This document shows positions 43,250 through 53,819 of a stretch of 64,000 nt of DNA, piece after piece. Below the pieces are notes generated by a model. The model was not told the DNA's origin. It worked only from the letters and a program-made list of their open reading frames with translations, and made no database searches. This stretch comes from [Phialemoniopsis] sp. UDSM-2020 (Eukaryota; Ascomycota; Sordariomycetes; Thyridiales; Thyridiaceae), in NCBI GenBank assembly GCA_018873225.1, contig JAEILZ010000001.1, forward strand, positions 1,116,001 to 1,180,000, given 5' to 3'. The translations under genes were made by a program, and so were the position numbers. The first letter of the stretch is position 1, and each line of letters opens with the position of its first letter.

Positions 43250-44981
43250 GGCAAGAGTTGGCAGGCGGTTCGCGCGTGGAGGGTCGCTCAACGCATCGGG
43301 CGCGCGGGGAGGAAGCGGATTGAGATGTTGGGATCGAGACAGCCGGGTGTGCAGGTTGTCTCCTCTTGGCCGACTATTCGTCTGGTCGCGATCCGACCTA
43401 TCTGCCTGTGTCACCGTTTGGCAAACAAGACTTTGGTTGGGATACGAATTGCCAGCCGTGCTAATGCCGTGAGTGCGAAATGCTGGATGCCGAGTCAAGT
43501 CGAGGCGGAGAGCGGGAAAAGTGGGCAGAAGGACAGGTCCTGTTTCGCCTTGTCTCGTGACGTAGGTCCCTGTCGGCCGCTTGTCTGGGTAAAATGCAGC
43601 GCCCACCATCCACTGCATCTGGTCGTGCTCCCGCCGTTTCAGGCACCGACTAATCAGCGCTGCCACCTGGCTTCACTGGCGTCCACGGCTAACACTAGCG
43701 TTTACTGGGCACTTTGGCGGTGTCGGACACTGGGTCGACCCCGAATTGGTGGGGGCAAGAGGGGAGATCAATCGACAACAGGGCGGGGTTTGCTGGAAGT
43801 TTTACCGTGTTCGAGCCGCTAAAGACTCGTCTAGTGGGCACCCGCATCCCGTATCCGGATCTGTCCTGGCAGAATTGAGCGACATGTCAAAACGGCGGCG
43901 TTGAGGTTCCGAATCAGATCAAAGAACGGAACACCAAGGCATCAAATCCGCACGAAAACTGTCAAAATTCAGAGACAAAGCCCTCATCATCGCTCTCCGC
44001 TGCTTTCTCTATACGAGATTTGGCCCTGGCAGCCACAAAGAGACTAGCATGTCCAGATGTCCCTCTTGATGCTCGGATCAATCCGACTGATTGAGCTGGG
44101 ACCAACGGAATAATGCCTTTTCCAGTTCCTTGATGCAACTCCACTTTCGCCCATTCGCGCGCGCAACCAATTTCGATTTTGACAAATTCTTGTCCTGCAA
44201 AATTCAACTTCACCACACCTCGAGTCTTCTTACCGTACAACACACTCGGCTTAGCATTGCAGGACCTCATCTAGGACTCATGATATGCTCATGACTGACT
44301 GATTAGATTAAGTGATATATCTCTCGAGTCTTTTGATTCCATATCTAGATGGTAAGTACACGCTCGTTCTTTACTTCCTGTCGACTCGCGGCCAGCCATC
44401 TTCATGATGAAATTATACGCAAAATTCACAGACCTGTTCTGAACAACCTTGTTGAGAAACTGCTATTTCTTCTGATATACTCTATTCACCCCGTCTTCTG
44501 TCCATTCAATCCGGGTTCTGGCCGTTTACTGACCAGCATACAGATGAAAAGGAAAGCGTGATAGTGCCCAACATTCTTTGTCCAGCCGAGTCTCGGCCGT
44601 GGTTGACTCGCCCTCCTTTGGCGTGTACATAGACTAATCCATTGTTCCAAAATCTATTTTCGGATCCCATATGGCTCCTTTCAGACTGTTCGCCTTGTTA
44701 CTTGACAGATCGGGTCCGTCGGCCTTTGTCCATTGCTTGTTCACGATGTTGCTCTCAAGGGGACAAAGGCCTCGGCCCTCTTGTTCCCCTTCTTCCGTTG
44801 ATATAAAAGGACACCCACCTGACCGTCCTTGGTTTACTGCGAAGATCAACTAAGATCCATCTACCGATTGACTGGGAAACAAAGTGCTCAGCACAGCGTC
44901 CTCAAAAGACTTGATACTCGACGACTCACAAGCCCACATTGCTTCTAGTCAATCCAACACTCAACTACTATATATTTCAAC
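43250..44981. other. Intergenic between divergent genes
   Basis: 1.7 kb between the start codons of the DIP2/CPS1-type gene and the gene at 44982. It must hold both promoters; a TATA-like TATAAAAGG is at about 44801 on the plus strand. Apart from the doubtful ORF at 43962-44270 nothing coding is supported. Confidence 0.45.
43962..44270 (-). CDS. Hypothetical small protein, doubtful
   Basis: 102 codons from ATG 44270. The composition is protein-like (GVVKLNFAGQEFVKIEIGCA, then EWAKVELHQGTGKGIIPLV) and the C-terminus is acidic (ESDDEGFVSEF). No family is recognised and no signal peptide or membrane segment is seen. It lies in the promoter region between two larger divergent genes. An internal GTAAGAAG near the start could be a splice donor, in which case the true protein differs. 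Confidence 0.28.
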   Translation of the reverse strand: MRSCNAKPSVLYGKKTRGVVKLNFAGQEFVKIEIGCAREWAKVELHQGTGKGIIPLVPAQSVGLIRASRGTSGHASLFVAARAKSRIEKAAESDDEGFVSEF

Positions 44982-46982
44982 ATGTCTGGTGCTCCTTCAG
45001 ACGGCCTTTTCGAGGAGTCACCCCTCGAAGACTATGACTTCAATAAATTCAGCGAGTTCCTCAATGACGGGGAGGCAATTGACTTGACCACGCCTGACCT
45101 ATCAATCGCCCAGGATCAACCGACAAATTCTGCCCTCCCTCTACCGCCTTCGACACAAAAGACGAACGTGGACTGCGGTGAGTATCTCCTATCGCAGCCG
45201 CAACAGGCATTGGCCCCCGACCAGCTCGCCGTGCCTCCCCCTCTCCCGCAGATGCCAAACCCAATGCCTGTCGCTCCTATGAATGCTTTTGATCAAATGG
45301 CAGCAAACGGTAGCGGACTGGGCATCACACTTGACACGACTACATTTGCTGCAGACGTCATGTCCGGCCAGATCACGATGGCGCAGCAGCCTGATTACGG
45401 CCTCCCGGTCGACTTCGCCAGTAATCTGCTGGCTTCTGCAGCAGCCAACCCGCCGAAGACGCTTCTGCAGCCCAGGATCGGCAAGTTCGACGAGAAGCTG
45501 TCAAACAGACGGACGAGGGGCCATCAGAACCCCCAAGACTTCTACCACCCGAGGCCGAGACCCGCCCCTTGGGGCCCGCCCAACGATCGATACAAGCACT
45601 TGGGCGAGGCCAATATCCGGTACAAGCACATGTTCCGGTACACCGTAAACGGCGAACTCGAAGGTGACATCAAGTTCACCAAGGACACTCTCGCGATGTA
45701 CACCTACGGTTGCAAGCAGAGAAACATTCCGCTGCGAATCTGGATCCAGCACCCGCCCTCCCAGAGCAACTGGCGCTATCCCAGGAGTGCGGATTCCTCC
45801 AAGTGTCGCTACGTCGACTGCCCGATCAGCAACCACACCATTCTCAAGGGCATGTTCCGGGTCGCCTTTGACGAGAACCCCGAGGAGACGGGCTATGTGT
45901 ATGATCCCTTCCACTGCGCTGGTTACATGCACCTATATTGTCTAGAGAAGGCCATGAACGTCTACCAGAAGTTCGTCCTCGGAGAAATCGACCTCGCGCC
46001 CGATCAGCGCACCCTCCACTGCGAGGACACCAACCCCATGGCCCTGAATCGCGATGGCGACGGCCTGGTCTACGAGTTCCGCAAGTGGCAAGAGGACCAG
46101 CTCCAAATCCGCAGAGCCGATGGTGAGATGCTCACGCCGTTCAACAAAGAACGGGATATCTTGGCCATCAGGCTGACAAAGGAGCACGTCAAGCTCCAGA
46201 CTTTGGCACGTGAGGCTGCGCGCGGCGACCGCCAAAAGGTCCGAGAGGATGAAGGCGGCATCAACACCGACATCAGCATGTGGGAGGGCGACCTCGACGA
46301 GTACGCCAAGCTGAAGAAGCGCGAGATCACCCGCAAGAAGATCGAGCGGGAGTCGAAGAACGCGGCCAAGCGAAAGGCCGACGATGACGAGGATGAAGGC
46401 GAGGAGGAGGCGATGCCGCCTCCTAAGTCTAGGAAGCGCCGCTGTCCAAAGGGTGGGTTTGGTCCAGTCGACTTTAACCCCCCGATCCAGGTGCCGGCTG
46501 TGCCCCTATCCATGCGGTTTGACTCTAGATCCCAGCTTGTCTCGCCTGGAAGTGTTCCCGCCAACGACAAGCAGCAGCAAAGTCCTGTCGCTCCTTCCAC
46601 GCCTGTCTTCGACGGACCCGTCACCCGTCGCCGGAGCAAGATCATTGCCGAGTCCGACGTTGCTGCACTGGCGGCGGCAGTAGGCCAGACCTCTCCTCGA
46701 ACGCCGACGGCGGTAAGGAAGATGCCTGCAATCGACGAGAATTCCATGTACCCGCCCAAGCGTGAGACAGGCAGTGCCATCTTTGACGTTATCCAGATAG
46801 GCTCCCCCGATCTCCGCCGTCCAGCCATGGACCAAAGGGTTCTCCGTCCCCGGCGCAAGCGTGAGTGGGCTGACTTTGAAAAGGGCGGCGAGAACCACAT
46901 TCTTGCAAAGTGGGAGGCCGAAAAGTACGACTACAAGCGCACTGCCAGGAAGCGCGGTCGTCTCAACTCTGTGCCCTTCTGA
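44982..46982 (+). CDS. Conserved fungal protein with a Cys/His-rich core, unknown function
   Basis: Single exon, 666 aa. The N-terminus is acidic and aromatic (EESPLEDYDFNKFSEFLNDG), like a transactivation region, followed by a Pro/Gln/Met-rich stretch. The central domain (residues about 185-335) contains PRPRPAPWGPPNDRYKHLG, IKFTKDTLAMYTYGCKQR, WIQHPPSQSNWRYPRSADSS, then CRYVDCP, DPFHCAGYMHLYCLEKAMN; its Cys and His spacing suggests a zinc site. I know this domain only from uncharacterised ascomycete proteins. The C-terminus is Lys/Arg/Glu-rich with possible nuclear localisation signals (KSRKRRCPKGG, LRPRRKREW, RTARKRGR). A nuclear, possibly regulatory protein is inferred. Confidence 0.75.
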   Translation: MSGAPSDGLFEESPLEDYDFNKFSEFLNDGEAIDLTTPDLSIAQDQPTNSALPLPPSTQKTNVDCGEYLLSQPQQALAPDQLAVPPPLPQMPNPMPVAPMNAFDQMAANGSGLGITLDTTTFAADVMSGQITMAQQPDYGLPVDFASNLLASAAANPPKTLLQPRIGKFDEKLSNRRTRGHQNPQDFYHPRPRPAPWGPPNDRYKHLGEANIRYKHMFRYTVNGELEGDIKFTKDTLAMYTYGCKQRNIPLRIWIQHPPSQSNWRYPRSADSSKCRYVDCPISNHTILKGMFRVAFDENPEETGYVYDPFHCAGYMHLYCLEKAMNVYQKFVLGEIDLAPDQRTLHCEDTNPMALNRDGDGLVYEFRKWQEDQLQIRRADGEMLTPFNKERDILAIRLTKEHVKLQTLAREAARGDRQKVREDEGGINTDISMWEGDLDEYAKLKKREITRKKIERESKNAAKRKADDDEDEGEEEAMPPPKSRKRRCPKGGFGPVDFNPPIQVPAVPLSMRFDSRSQLVSPGSVPANDKQQQSPVAPSTPVFDGPVTRRRSKIIAESDVAALAAAVGQTSPRTPTAVRKMPAIDENSMYPPKRETGSAIFDVIQIGSPDLRRPAMDQRVLRPRRKREWADFEKGGENHILAKWEAEKYDYKRTARKRGRLNSVPF

Positions 46983-48028
46983 TTGCCCCGTATACATTCC
47001 CTCACTAAACCCCTTCTTGCCATGAGTTCATATCGTATACGAAGTCCCTTCTTGCTCTTTAGCCCTTCTACTTAGCATTTGCATTAGCCAAAAGGTCTGC
47101 GCTTAGATAAACCAAAAATAAACACAGGGCATCTGCCCCTGACAAATTGATACCCTTATAAAGCATTTTATCATCCAAAAGTCCCAAGGAACGACGAGAT
47201 GGTGCAGCGGTGAGAGCAAAACCTCGTAGATTTCCCATAGCAATTTACTACTTTGACCAAACGAAGTGGTATTGCCGTGTTGAGATGTCTTTTTATTTGG
47301 AGTGAAGTGGCGTTACCATATTATGTTGTTTTCATAAGTAAAACTCTCTATCAAAATCAGCTCAGACCACCATCCCCCTTCAGAAACGTCCGCAAGCCCC
47401 TGCCAGGTCCTGAGTTCGATTCAACCCTTCTGCAATTGACTACAGGGGGCGTGTCGAACAGATGAAGGCCCGGGCGAGGCTTAGTGAGAGGCGCACAAAC
47501 AAATACCGCAGTCAAGAAGACTGAACCCGAAATGGACGGGGCGCAAAGTAGCCACAAGGTGGGCTTAGGCCTAAAGGTAGTACCCGGGGCATTACCTTTT
47601 TGCCCTCTCCCCCCTTTTCAGTTTCCTTTTTTTAGAGAGAAAAGCAACATAAAGTGGGCTTAGACAGTTAATCATATAACTTAGCAATATATATGCTCTT
47701 TTGAACTGGTGACACTCTCTCAGCCCTCAAGATCTGTTTTTCAGGCTTTGTAATTGGTAACATGTAATAATACTAGAATGACCCTGTTCAACTAAGGACT
47801 AACACGGTCTATTGCTCCTGCGTACAATTTGTGCATTTTCAAAGCGCATCTTATGCACGTGATGTGGCATCGGCATTTCATGTCTTGACACACTCACCTG
47901 AACCTGCCAGCATAGCCTTACCGGGAAGAGACCATTTGCGCTGGCAGTCTCTTCGATGGTAGTTCTAAATCGGCCGTGATCTACAAAACTATTATTCGCT
48001 GCGTAGTATAGAAACACTGTAGCCAGAG
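46983..48028. other. Intergenic
   Basis: AT-richer than its surroundings; no gene supported. A short GAGTTCGATTCAA at about 47412 resembles a tRNA/SINE B box, but no A box or cloverleaf fits. This stretch is the left edge of the putative immunity-gene island. Confidence 0.45.
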
Positions 48029-51000
48029 ATGGACTCGTTCTGGCACAGCCTTGCTGTAGCTCGCTCGGTCAGGCCGAGCCCGTCCACGTCGCGTTCTTCG
48101 GCCCTGCATGATCTTGCGACAACTCTGGCATGCTCTTACATCACCGACACCACCGGAAGCGAGGTGCTTTATCCAACCCTAGGGGCGAACATCGGAACGG
48201 GCGCAACTTTCTTTGTCGAGCGGAAGGAGGCCAGAGGGCAAAAGATCGTGGCGGTCAAGCATATCCGCATGGACAGCGATGGCACAAACGAGGCCGTTCA
48301 CTCCTGGCATACCGAGCGTGTGCGAATGACTCTAGAAGCCGCTTTGCTCGAGGTCAGAGTGCTGCTACATCTGGGAACCATGAATTCCAGGAACATCGTG
48401 GAGATCTTGGCATACGGGTGGGACGAAGGACCTCTTCCTTTCCTCGTGCTGGAATACGCAGATCTCGGCTCTCTCAACATATTTCTCACCGAGATCTCTC
48501 AGCCCTGGGAGGAAAAGATGCGAATTGCGACTGGTGTCGCCTCAGGACTGGACCTCATGCATGCATGTGACATCATCCACGGCGACATTAAGCTGGAGAA
48601 CATTTTGGTCTTCACCGACGATCATTACGGGTTCGTGGTGAAGCTGGCAGACTTTGGCTTCTGCTGTTCGGAAAACCTAGGTCAGCGCGTCTTCCGGGGG
48701 ACAACAATCTTCAATGCCCCTGAAATCCGACAGGGAAGTCACAGTGATTCGCCCATGGTCTCGGTGGTCGAGTATACCAAAGCAGACGTTTATGCTTATG
48801 GCCTAGCGCTGTGGGAGATAGCAAACGACGGCAAACGATACTATACAGTACCCGGCATAAGTATCCAACGAGGCGATGGTGAGATCGAGCTTACCCAAGC
48901 ATTTCTAACCCATCTCGATTCGGAAGAGATGAACATCACTCCGTTCGCCCTTGAGTTCTTGTCTAGTTGCAACCCTCCTCCTGCAATTCATGAACCACTG
49001 TCTGCGGCTCTTGAGATGTCACTGGCCCGCCGTCCCGAGGACCGTGCAGAGATCTATGATGTGCGCTTGGAGCTTGATCCATCTAATGAGTAAGAACATG
49101 GCATCTTTGAAAGCAGTGGGCTTGTCCCGTAAAGGCTAATCACGAGGCTCAGAAGCGAAGCACCGGTAGCCTTTCCGCTCAACGCGCCACATTATTCTGT
49201 CTTTGACGTGAGCATGGCCTCAGCAAACTCTCTCGCTAATGCCTACTGGAAAGAGAAAACTGATTTACAATGTGTGCCAAGATCTCAACCGTTGCTCTTC
49301 CCTGGGAAGTTCGATCTCAACTAGCCCAGAGATATCTGGAGGGTGCCCAGGATGTGGACAATCCGTACAGGGGCATGGACGCCTTCAACCTTGCTGCTTT
49401 CCACAGCATTGGATATGGTGCGATTCTGGACGAAGACCTAGCACTTCATTGGCTACATCGCTCTACCACCTACGGCTATGTTCCTGCCTCTGTACTGTGT
49501 CAAGCATACAGTACTGCCGGCCTATTTCAGAAGGCTATGCATAGCAGGATGGAGGATATGCCCTTGGAGACGTTCTGGAGCGACATGAGACTCGAGCTTT
49601 GCTCTATTGCGCCACAAAAGCGATTTTCTACACAGCTACGGAGCTTCTACAAGCATAAGGCTGCTATGGCTGCCCGCGTTCCACTCACGATATCCATTGA
49701 TAGCAATACCATTCACATTGAAGAACAAGCACAGTTGCAAGACTTACTCGGCAGCTACAGTGTTGAGGATATAGATGGTGCATGGGTTACCTATCAGTTA
49801 CACGCCGAGCTTGTCGTCGAGAAACCACTCATGCATCACATAGTGATGGCTCTCCCAGCCCTTGCATTAGATCTTCTTAGCAAAGGAGTGAATGGAGCAG
49901 CACTGCAAGACAAGAGGATCTCACTTTTGCACACAGCCTGCGCGGCGGGATCCAAGGAAGTCACCATGGCTATCTTGTCCATGTATCCAGATCTGGCGAA
50001 AGTGCGAACCAACGACGGGGTTTCGCCGTTCAACTGGCTCTTCATGCTGGAGGACGAGGACATGGTTGAGGTAGAACAAGCGCTGCTGAAAGCTAAAGGA
50101 GATATTCAGAGCGTCGGTGTTGTATTCCTCGAAGAATTCAACCTCGTCCTCAGTGGCTCGCCACTGCATTGGGCCATCATGGCAAGGAGCCTCCCGGCGG
50201 TCGAAGCTTTACTTGCTTGTGGAGCAGACCCTAACGTCGAGTCTCCCATGCCAACGATGGGCTGCCATGAGTACTCAGGGTTCCCGATCGATGTTGCGGT
50301 TTGCATGTTCATGCCCGAGATGGTCGAGGCCCTCGTGCGAGCTGGGGCACAGACCCAGGGCCGGGAGGACGAGACCAGGACAGCTCTTCACTACATCGGC
50401 GACACGGTCGACGCCTTTCGCCTGTGGTTGTATCATGGAGATTCGGTGAAGGCCGCCGTAGCTGAAACAATCAATGTTCTGCTCCGGTGCGGGGTGGATC
50501 TCGACTTCGAGTCCGAGGACGAAGTATCGCCTTTGACGTGGGTGTCGACGCGAGATACCTGCATCATATACGTGATGGAGCCACTACTGGGCTTTGGACC
50601 GGCCTGCACCAAGGACCTCATAAGCATGACCGCCAAGTCGCTTCGGCACGAGCACCTCAACGGGGCCAAGATGGCGCTTGTGCTCGACTTTTGCTTCCAG
50701 CGCCTGCCTCAAGCCGAGTGTATGGAGGCGTGCACTGAAGCTATCCAGTTCCTTGCAATAGATGGCTCCGTGGCGGCGGCAGGAGAAGTGCTGAAACGCC
50801 TAGGAGGAACAACCTGTCAAGTCATAGACGAAAATCAACTCCTTCACCAAGCCTCCAGAAATGACCATACAGACATGATCGAGGTCCTTCTCAAGTACGG
50901 CGGAACAATCGACTTCGAGGCATCTGGAACACCAGCGTCTGTGGCCGCAGCGCTATCGAAGCGACAGGCCCTGAAGTACCTACTCCAGCGGGGCGCCAGT

Positions 51001-51594
51001 ATATGGAGCAATCCTGTGCACAAGACTGGTGGGACATTGCTGCATGATATTGTGTCTAATAGCTCCTCAATCCACGAAAGCGAAAGAACACTCGAAGATA
51101 TCTGTGCGGATTATGAGTTTCGAGCACGTCTAGCCACTGTCGTGGACGAGTACGACAACAAGGGATTCACAGCACTCCACGAAGCCATCGTCTGGGGCAG
51201 TCTGACCAACGTAGCGAGGCTTCTTGAGCTGGGGGCGGATGGGCGATGCATACGGGACACCGAGATCTCACCCACAACCCTCGCCCTGCTCGCAAAGACG
51301 CATACACCCTCGGTATTCAAGCAACAGGGCAAAGCAGCAGTGCCCGCACATAAAAAGGGAGTAGAGGAGATCATCACGTATCTAACAGGCTCGATGAAGT
51401 TTCCCGGCCCGGGACAGATCGAGGCATGCAATGACAAGGTTTCGAAATACTGGACTCGGCCGAGTCCCGGCTTCTGGAGCGTGCAGCCCGAGCAAAGGGC
51501 GGACTGGTATATTTCACGAAACTTCAGGACAGGTATTGAGCAAGCTACGGCGGTGGTGGATTCATGGCTTCAACGGGATGGGCACGAAGAATGA
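48029..51594 (+). CDS. Protein kinase fused to ankyrin repeats
   Basis: Predicted signalling receptor-type protein of fungal immunity/allorecognition gene sets. Two large frames join in phase through a small middle exon: 48029-49089, 49153-49271 and 49325-51594 (introns 63 and 53 bp; the first has GTAAGA, a GCTAATC branch and CTCAG; the second has GTGTGC and CTAG and is less certain). Total 1149 aa. The kinase domain is complete: Gly loop GANIGTGATFFV, VAVK (K77), HGDIKLENIL (D186, N191), ADFGF (D208), and APE after NA (230-232), so it should be active. The region after residue 395 (YLEGAQDVDNPYRGMDAFN, GYGAILDEDLALHWLHRS) resembles Sel1-type helices. Ankyrin repeats follow, for example GSPLHWAIMARSLPAVEALL, NQLLHQASRNDHTDMIEVLL and GFTALHEAIVWGSLTNVARL. 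If the second intron is wrong, the ankyrin part starts separately at ATG 49270. Confidence 0.8.
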
Positions 51595-51712
51595 ACGCAT
51601 GAGATGTTACATCTTTTTTCTCTCTTTCTAGTTTGTGATTCTGTCTCTATCGCCCTTCTCCTATCAATCCTGCTTCCCAAGTCCTCAAACATAGCTCTGT
51701 AGCACGCATGAC

Positions 51713-52876
51713 TTATGGCATGTTGCTAACGAATACAACGAGCACAGCAGAGAACCTAGCGTTTCGAGGCGTCAGCGGTTGTAATTTCGGCGGGGAGATT
51801 CCATAGTACTGCAAAACTTACGCTGCCGTGCTGGCGAATATCTCGTGACGCTTGGCCTTCGTGGCTATGGCGAGAGTGATGGAGAAGATCAGAGTGAAGA
51901 TGGTGATCAGTGCTAGCTGCGCGCCCTTGTTGTGCGTAACGTACAGGAGCATGGTCGGCATCAGCAGTAGGCAAGACGCTACTGCTGTCAGCAAGAGCCT
52001 CACCACGACCTGTTTCCGCTCAGATGAGTAGTAGTGGAGATGTGGATCTGTTGTACGATGTCTTTCTCTCTATACGCGACGATAAGCTCAGCTCTATGAT
52101 CGAATCAAAGGGGCGTATTCGTAGTGTTGGATCCGTACCTCTGTTTGAAGAAACTATTCGCGTTTGGTTCTCAGCTCTCGTCAGAATACGAGTAAAGGCT
52201 CGGTGCTGTAGATATCGTACCTGGTTACCTATATCATATCTGGTTGCCAGTCTTTCCACAGCGTTCTCCAAGAACCCCTCTTCGACATCGCGACTCGGAG
52301 TGATGAAGTCGTCAGTATTCTTCAGGAAGGCAGTTTCTGGTTCAATCAATGGCTTCTTCGCATCCATCCATCTCACAAAACTTGCGACGTTCTCTTGACT
52401 GGGGGCGCCGTAACTACACATGCGGAAATATCGATGCAAGTCCTCGTCTTGAAATAGTCAATCCTCTTGAGGTAAGGGCTTGCTCCTTGATTTTTCCACT
52501 GGGTCCACACACCGTACTGCCTCAGCTTAGATCTGATTTGTTTCATTGTATTCTTTCTCTCTTTGTTCTCGTCGTATCGCCGTGAGCTAAGATACAGCTG
52601 TGTTCGCTCTGCATTATCGATCTCATCAAGCCTTGTTTCGAGACTGCATAGCTCGTCCTGGGCTGAGAGCAGAGTCCGAGTGTGAAGCATGGTGAAGCCG
52701 CGAAACATGAAGAAGGCATGGTCACTGCTCTGCAATGCTGCAAGCTGGGGATATCCTAGAGGATATTGCTCAACTGAACGATGTTAGACGGCTCTCCAAG
52801 TATTTCGTGATGCTACATTGACAACATTATAAAGCTGCTCACTTTGGCGGACACCTGGTGAAGAATCCACGTCCAT
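51713..52876 (-). CDS. DUF6594 family membrane protein
   Basis: Uncharacterised but widespread fungal family: an N-terminal helical region followed by C-terminal transmembrane segments, often near NLR and HET genes. Built from five exons: 52876-52843, 52755-52513, 52447-52221, 52069-51822 and 51755-51713 (264 aa). All phases close. The junctions give the family landmarks RYPQLAALQSSDHAFFMFRG, SKLRQYDEDLHRYF, SFVRWMDAKKPL, PHLHYYSSERKQVVVRLLL and the terminal AFSAVLVVFVSNM. Hydrophobic segments are at residues about 189-213, 216-238 and 249-262. Intron 3 (151 bp, 52220-52070) is the least certain: the protein seems to lack a short stretch that relatives have just before PHLHYY, so an extra mini-exon may exist there. 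Function unknown; a membrane role near a cell-death locus is only an inference. Confidence 0.72.
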
Positions 52877-53040
52877 GGTTCTTTTTTCTTAGGTGTAGCT
52901 CAGAACTAGGAACATCACGAAAGCAAAGGCGACTCATGTTGGTTATCTACCTGCACAACTTAAATAAGAGGCCCGATCCAGGGCGATCGCGGCCAGAACA
53001 CAGCCCGATATGATGGGGCCGAAGCCACTAAATGGGCATA

Positions 53041-53369
53041 TCATACTCGCTGCAACTCGGCCTTGGCTACTTGAGAGGGCAGCTCCTGGCCAGTTCCCTC
53101 GTCCTTGATCGTATACATCTCACTGCCTTCGTGCCTAACGACTGTATATGGACCCCGCATACCCCTCTCCCCGGCTGGTTTGTACCAGACACGCTCACTT
53201 GCCTGGTAGTATGAGATGGAAGGATACTGTTGCATCTCTCAGCACTCGCCCAGCGAGGTTATCGGTGCCCTATGCGAGCTCTGCGTCGGGTCCTAAATCT
53301 ACTCACGTTTGTATTGGATGACGGATGGGTCGTGTGTGTGCGCCAGTCCGCTTGTGGAGGTGGCTCCAT
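53041..53369 (-). CDS. Small conserved-looking protein, 82 aa
   Basis: Two exons: 53369-53307 (MEPPPQADWRTHTTHPSSNT plus one residue) and 53226-53041, with an 80 bp intron (donor GTGAGT, acceptor CAACAG), in phase. The second exon contains ERVWYKPAGERGMRGPYTVV and GSEMYTIKDEGTGQELPSQV, a small beta-rich pattern (VWY...GPY.V....YTI.DE.G) that I associate with short fungal proteins of unknown function. The acceptor could alternatively lie three codons earlier. It lies between the DUF6594 gene and the caspase-like gene. Confidence 0.45.
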
Positions 53370-53819
53370 TGTGGCAGTTACTGTCTTTCTGGATAAGCTC
53401 GTACGGTTGGTTTGATACTAGCTTCCTGCGGGCGTGAGGAAACGTGTCAAGCACAAGTTGAGCGCGAATAGAGGCAGAGACTGCAGAGCCGCAAGGGATA
53501 GTCGTCTCTAAGGTATTTGGATTGGATAAATATATGCCCAGGGACGCTTTTCTACTGAGGCATCAAGGATCTGCAACGTGACGTGTCAAGTCGCTGAAGA
53601 AGTGCACATTCGCCCGACCTTGCCGAACTCAGCTGCCGTGCAACGTCGGCTCCCCTATATCTTGGTAGTTATGAATAAGCACCAGGCAAATATGCTCACT
53701 GCACGGTCGGGTCGAAAGGTCATGTGATGCTACATACGAGGCCTCGATCGATAGCAACATTGGATGCCAATGATCAACGCTACATCAACTCTTGTACTCA
53801 ACTTTGATTCAGAGCCAAG
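53370..53819. other. Intergenic, divergent promoter region
   Basis: About 450 bp between the start of the 82-aa gene (minus) and the caspase-like gene (plus). No coding sequence is supported; it presumably carries both promoters. Confidence 0.4.

Noticed and set aside
47395..47450. tRNA or SINE remnant (TTCGATTC motif)
   Set aside because: Only a B-box-like word; no A box, anticodon stem or acceptor stem.
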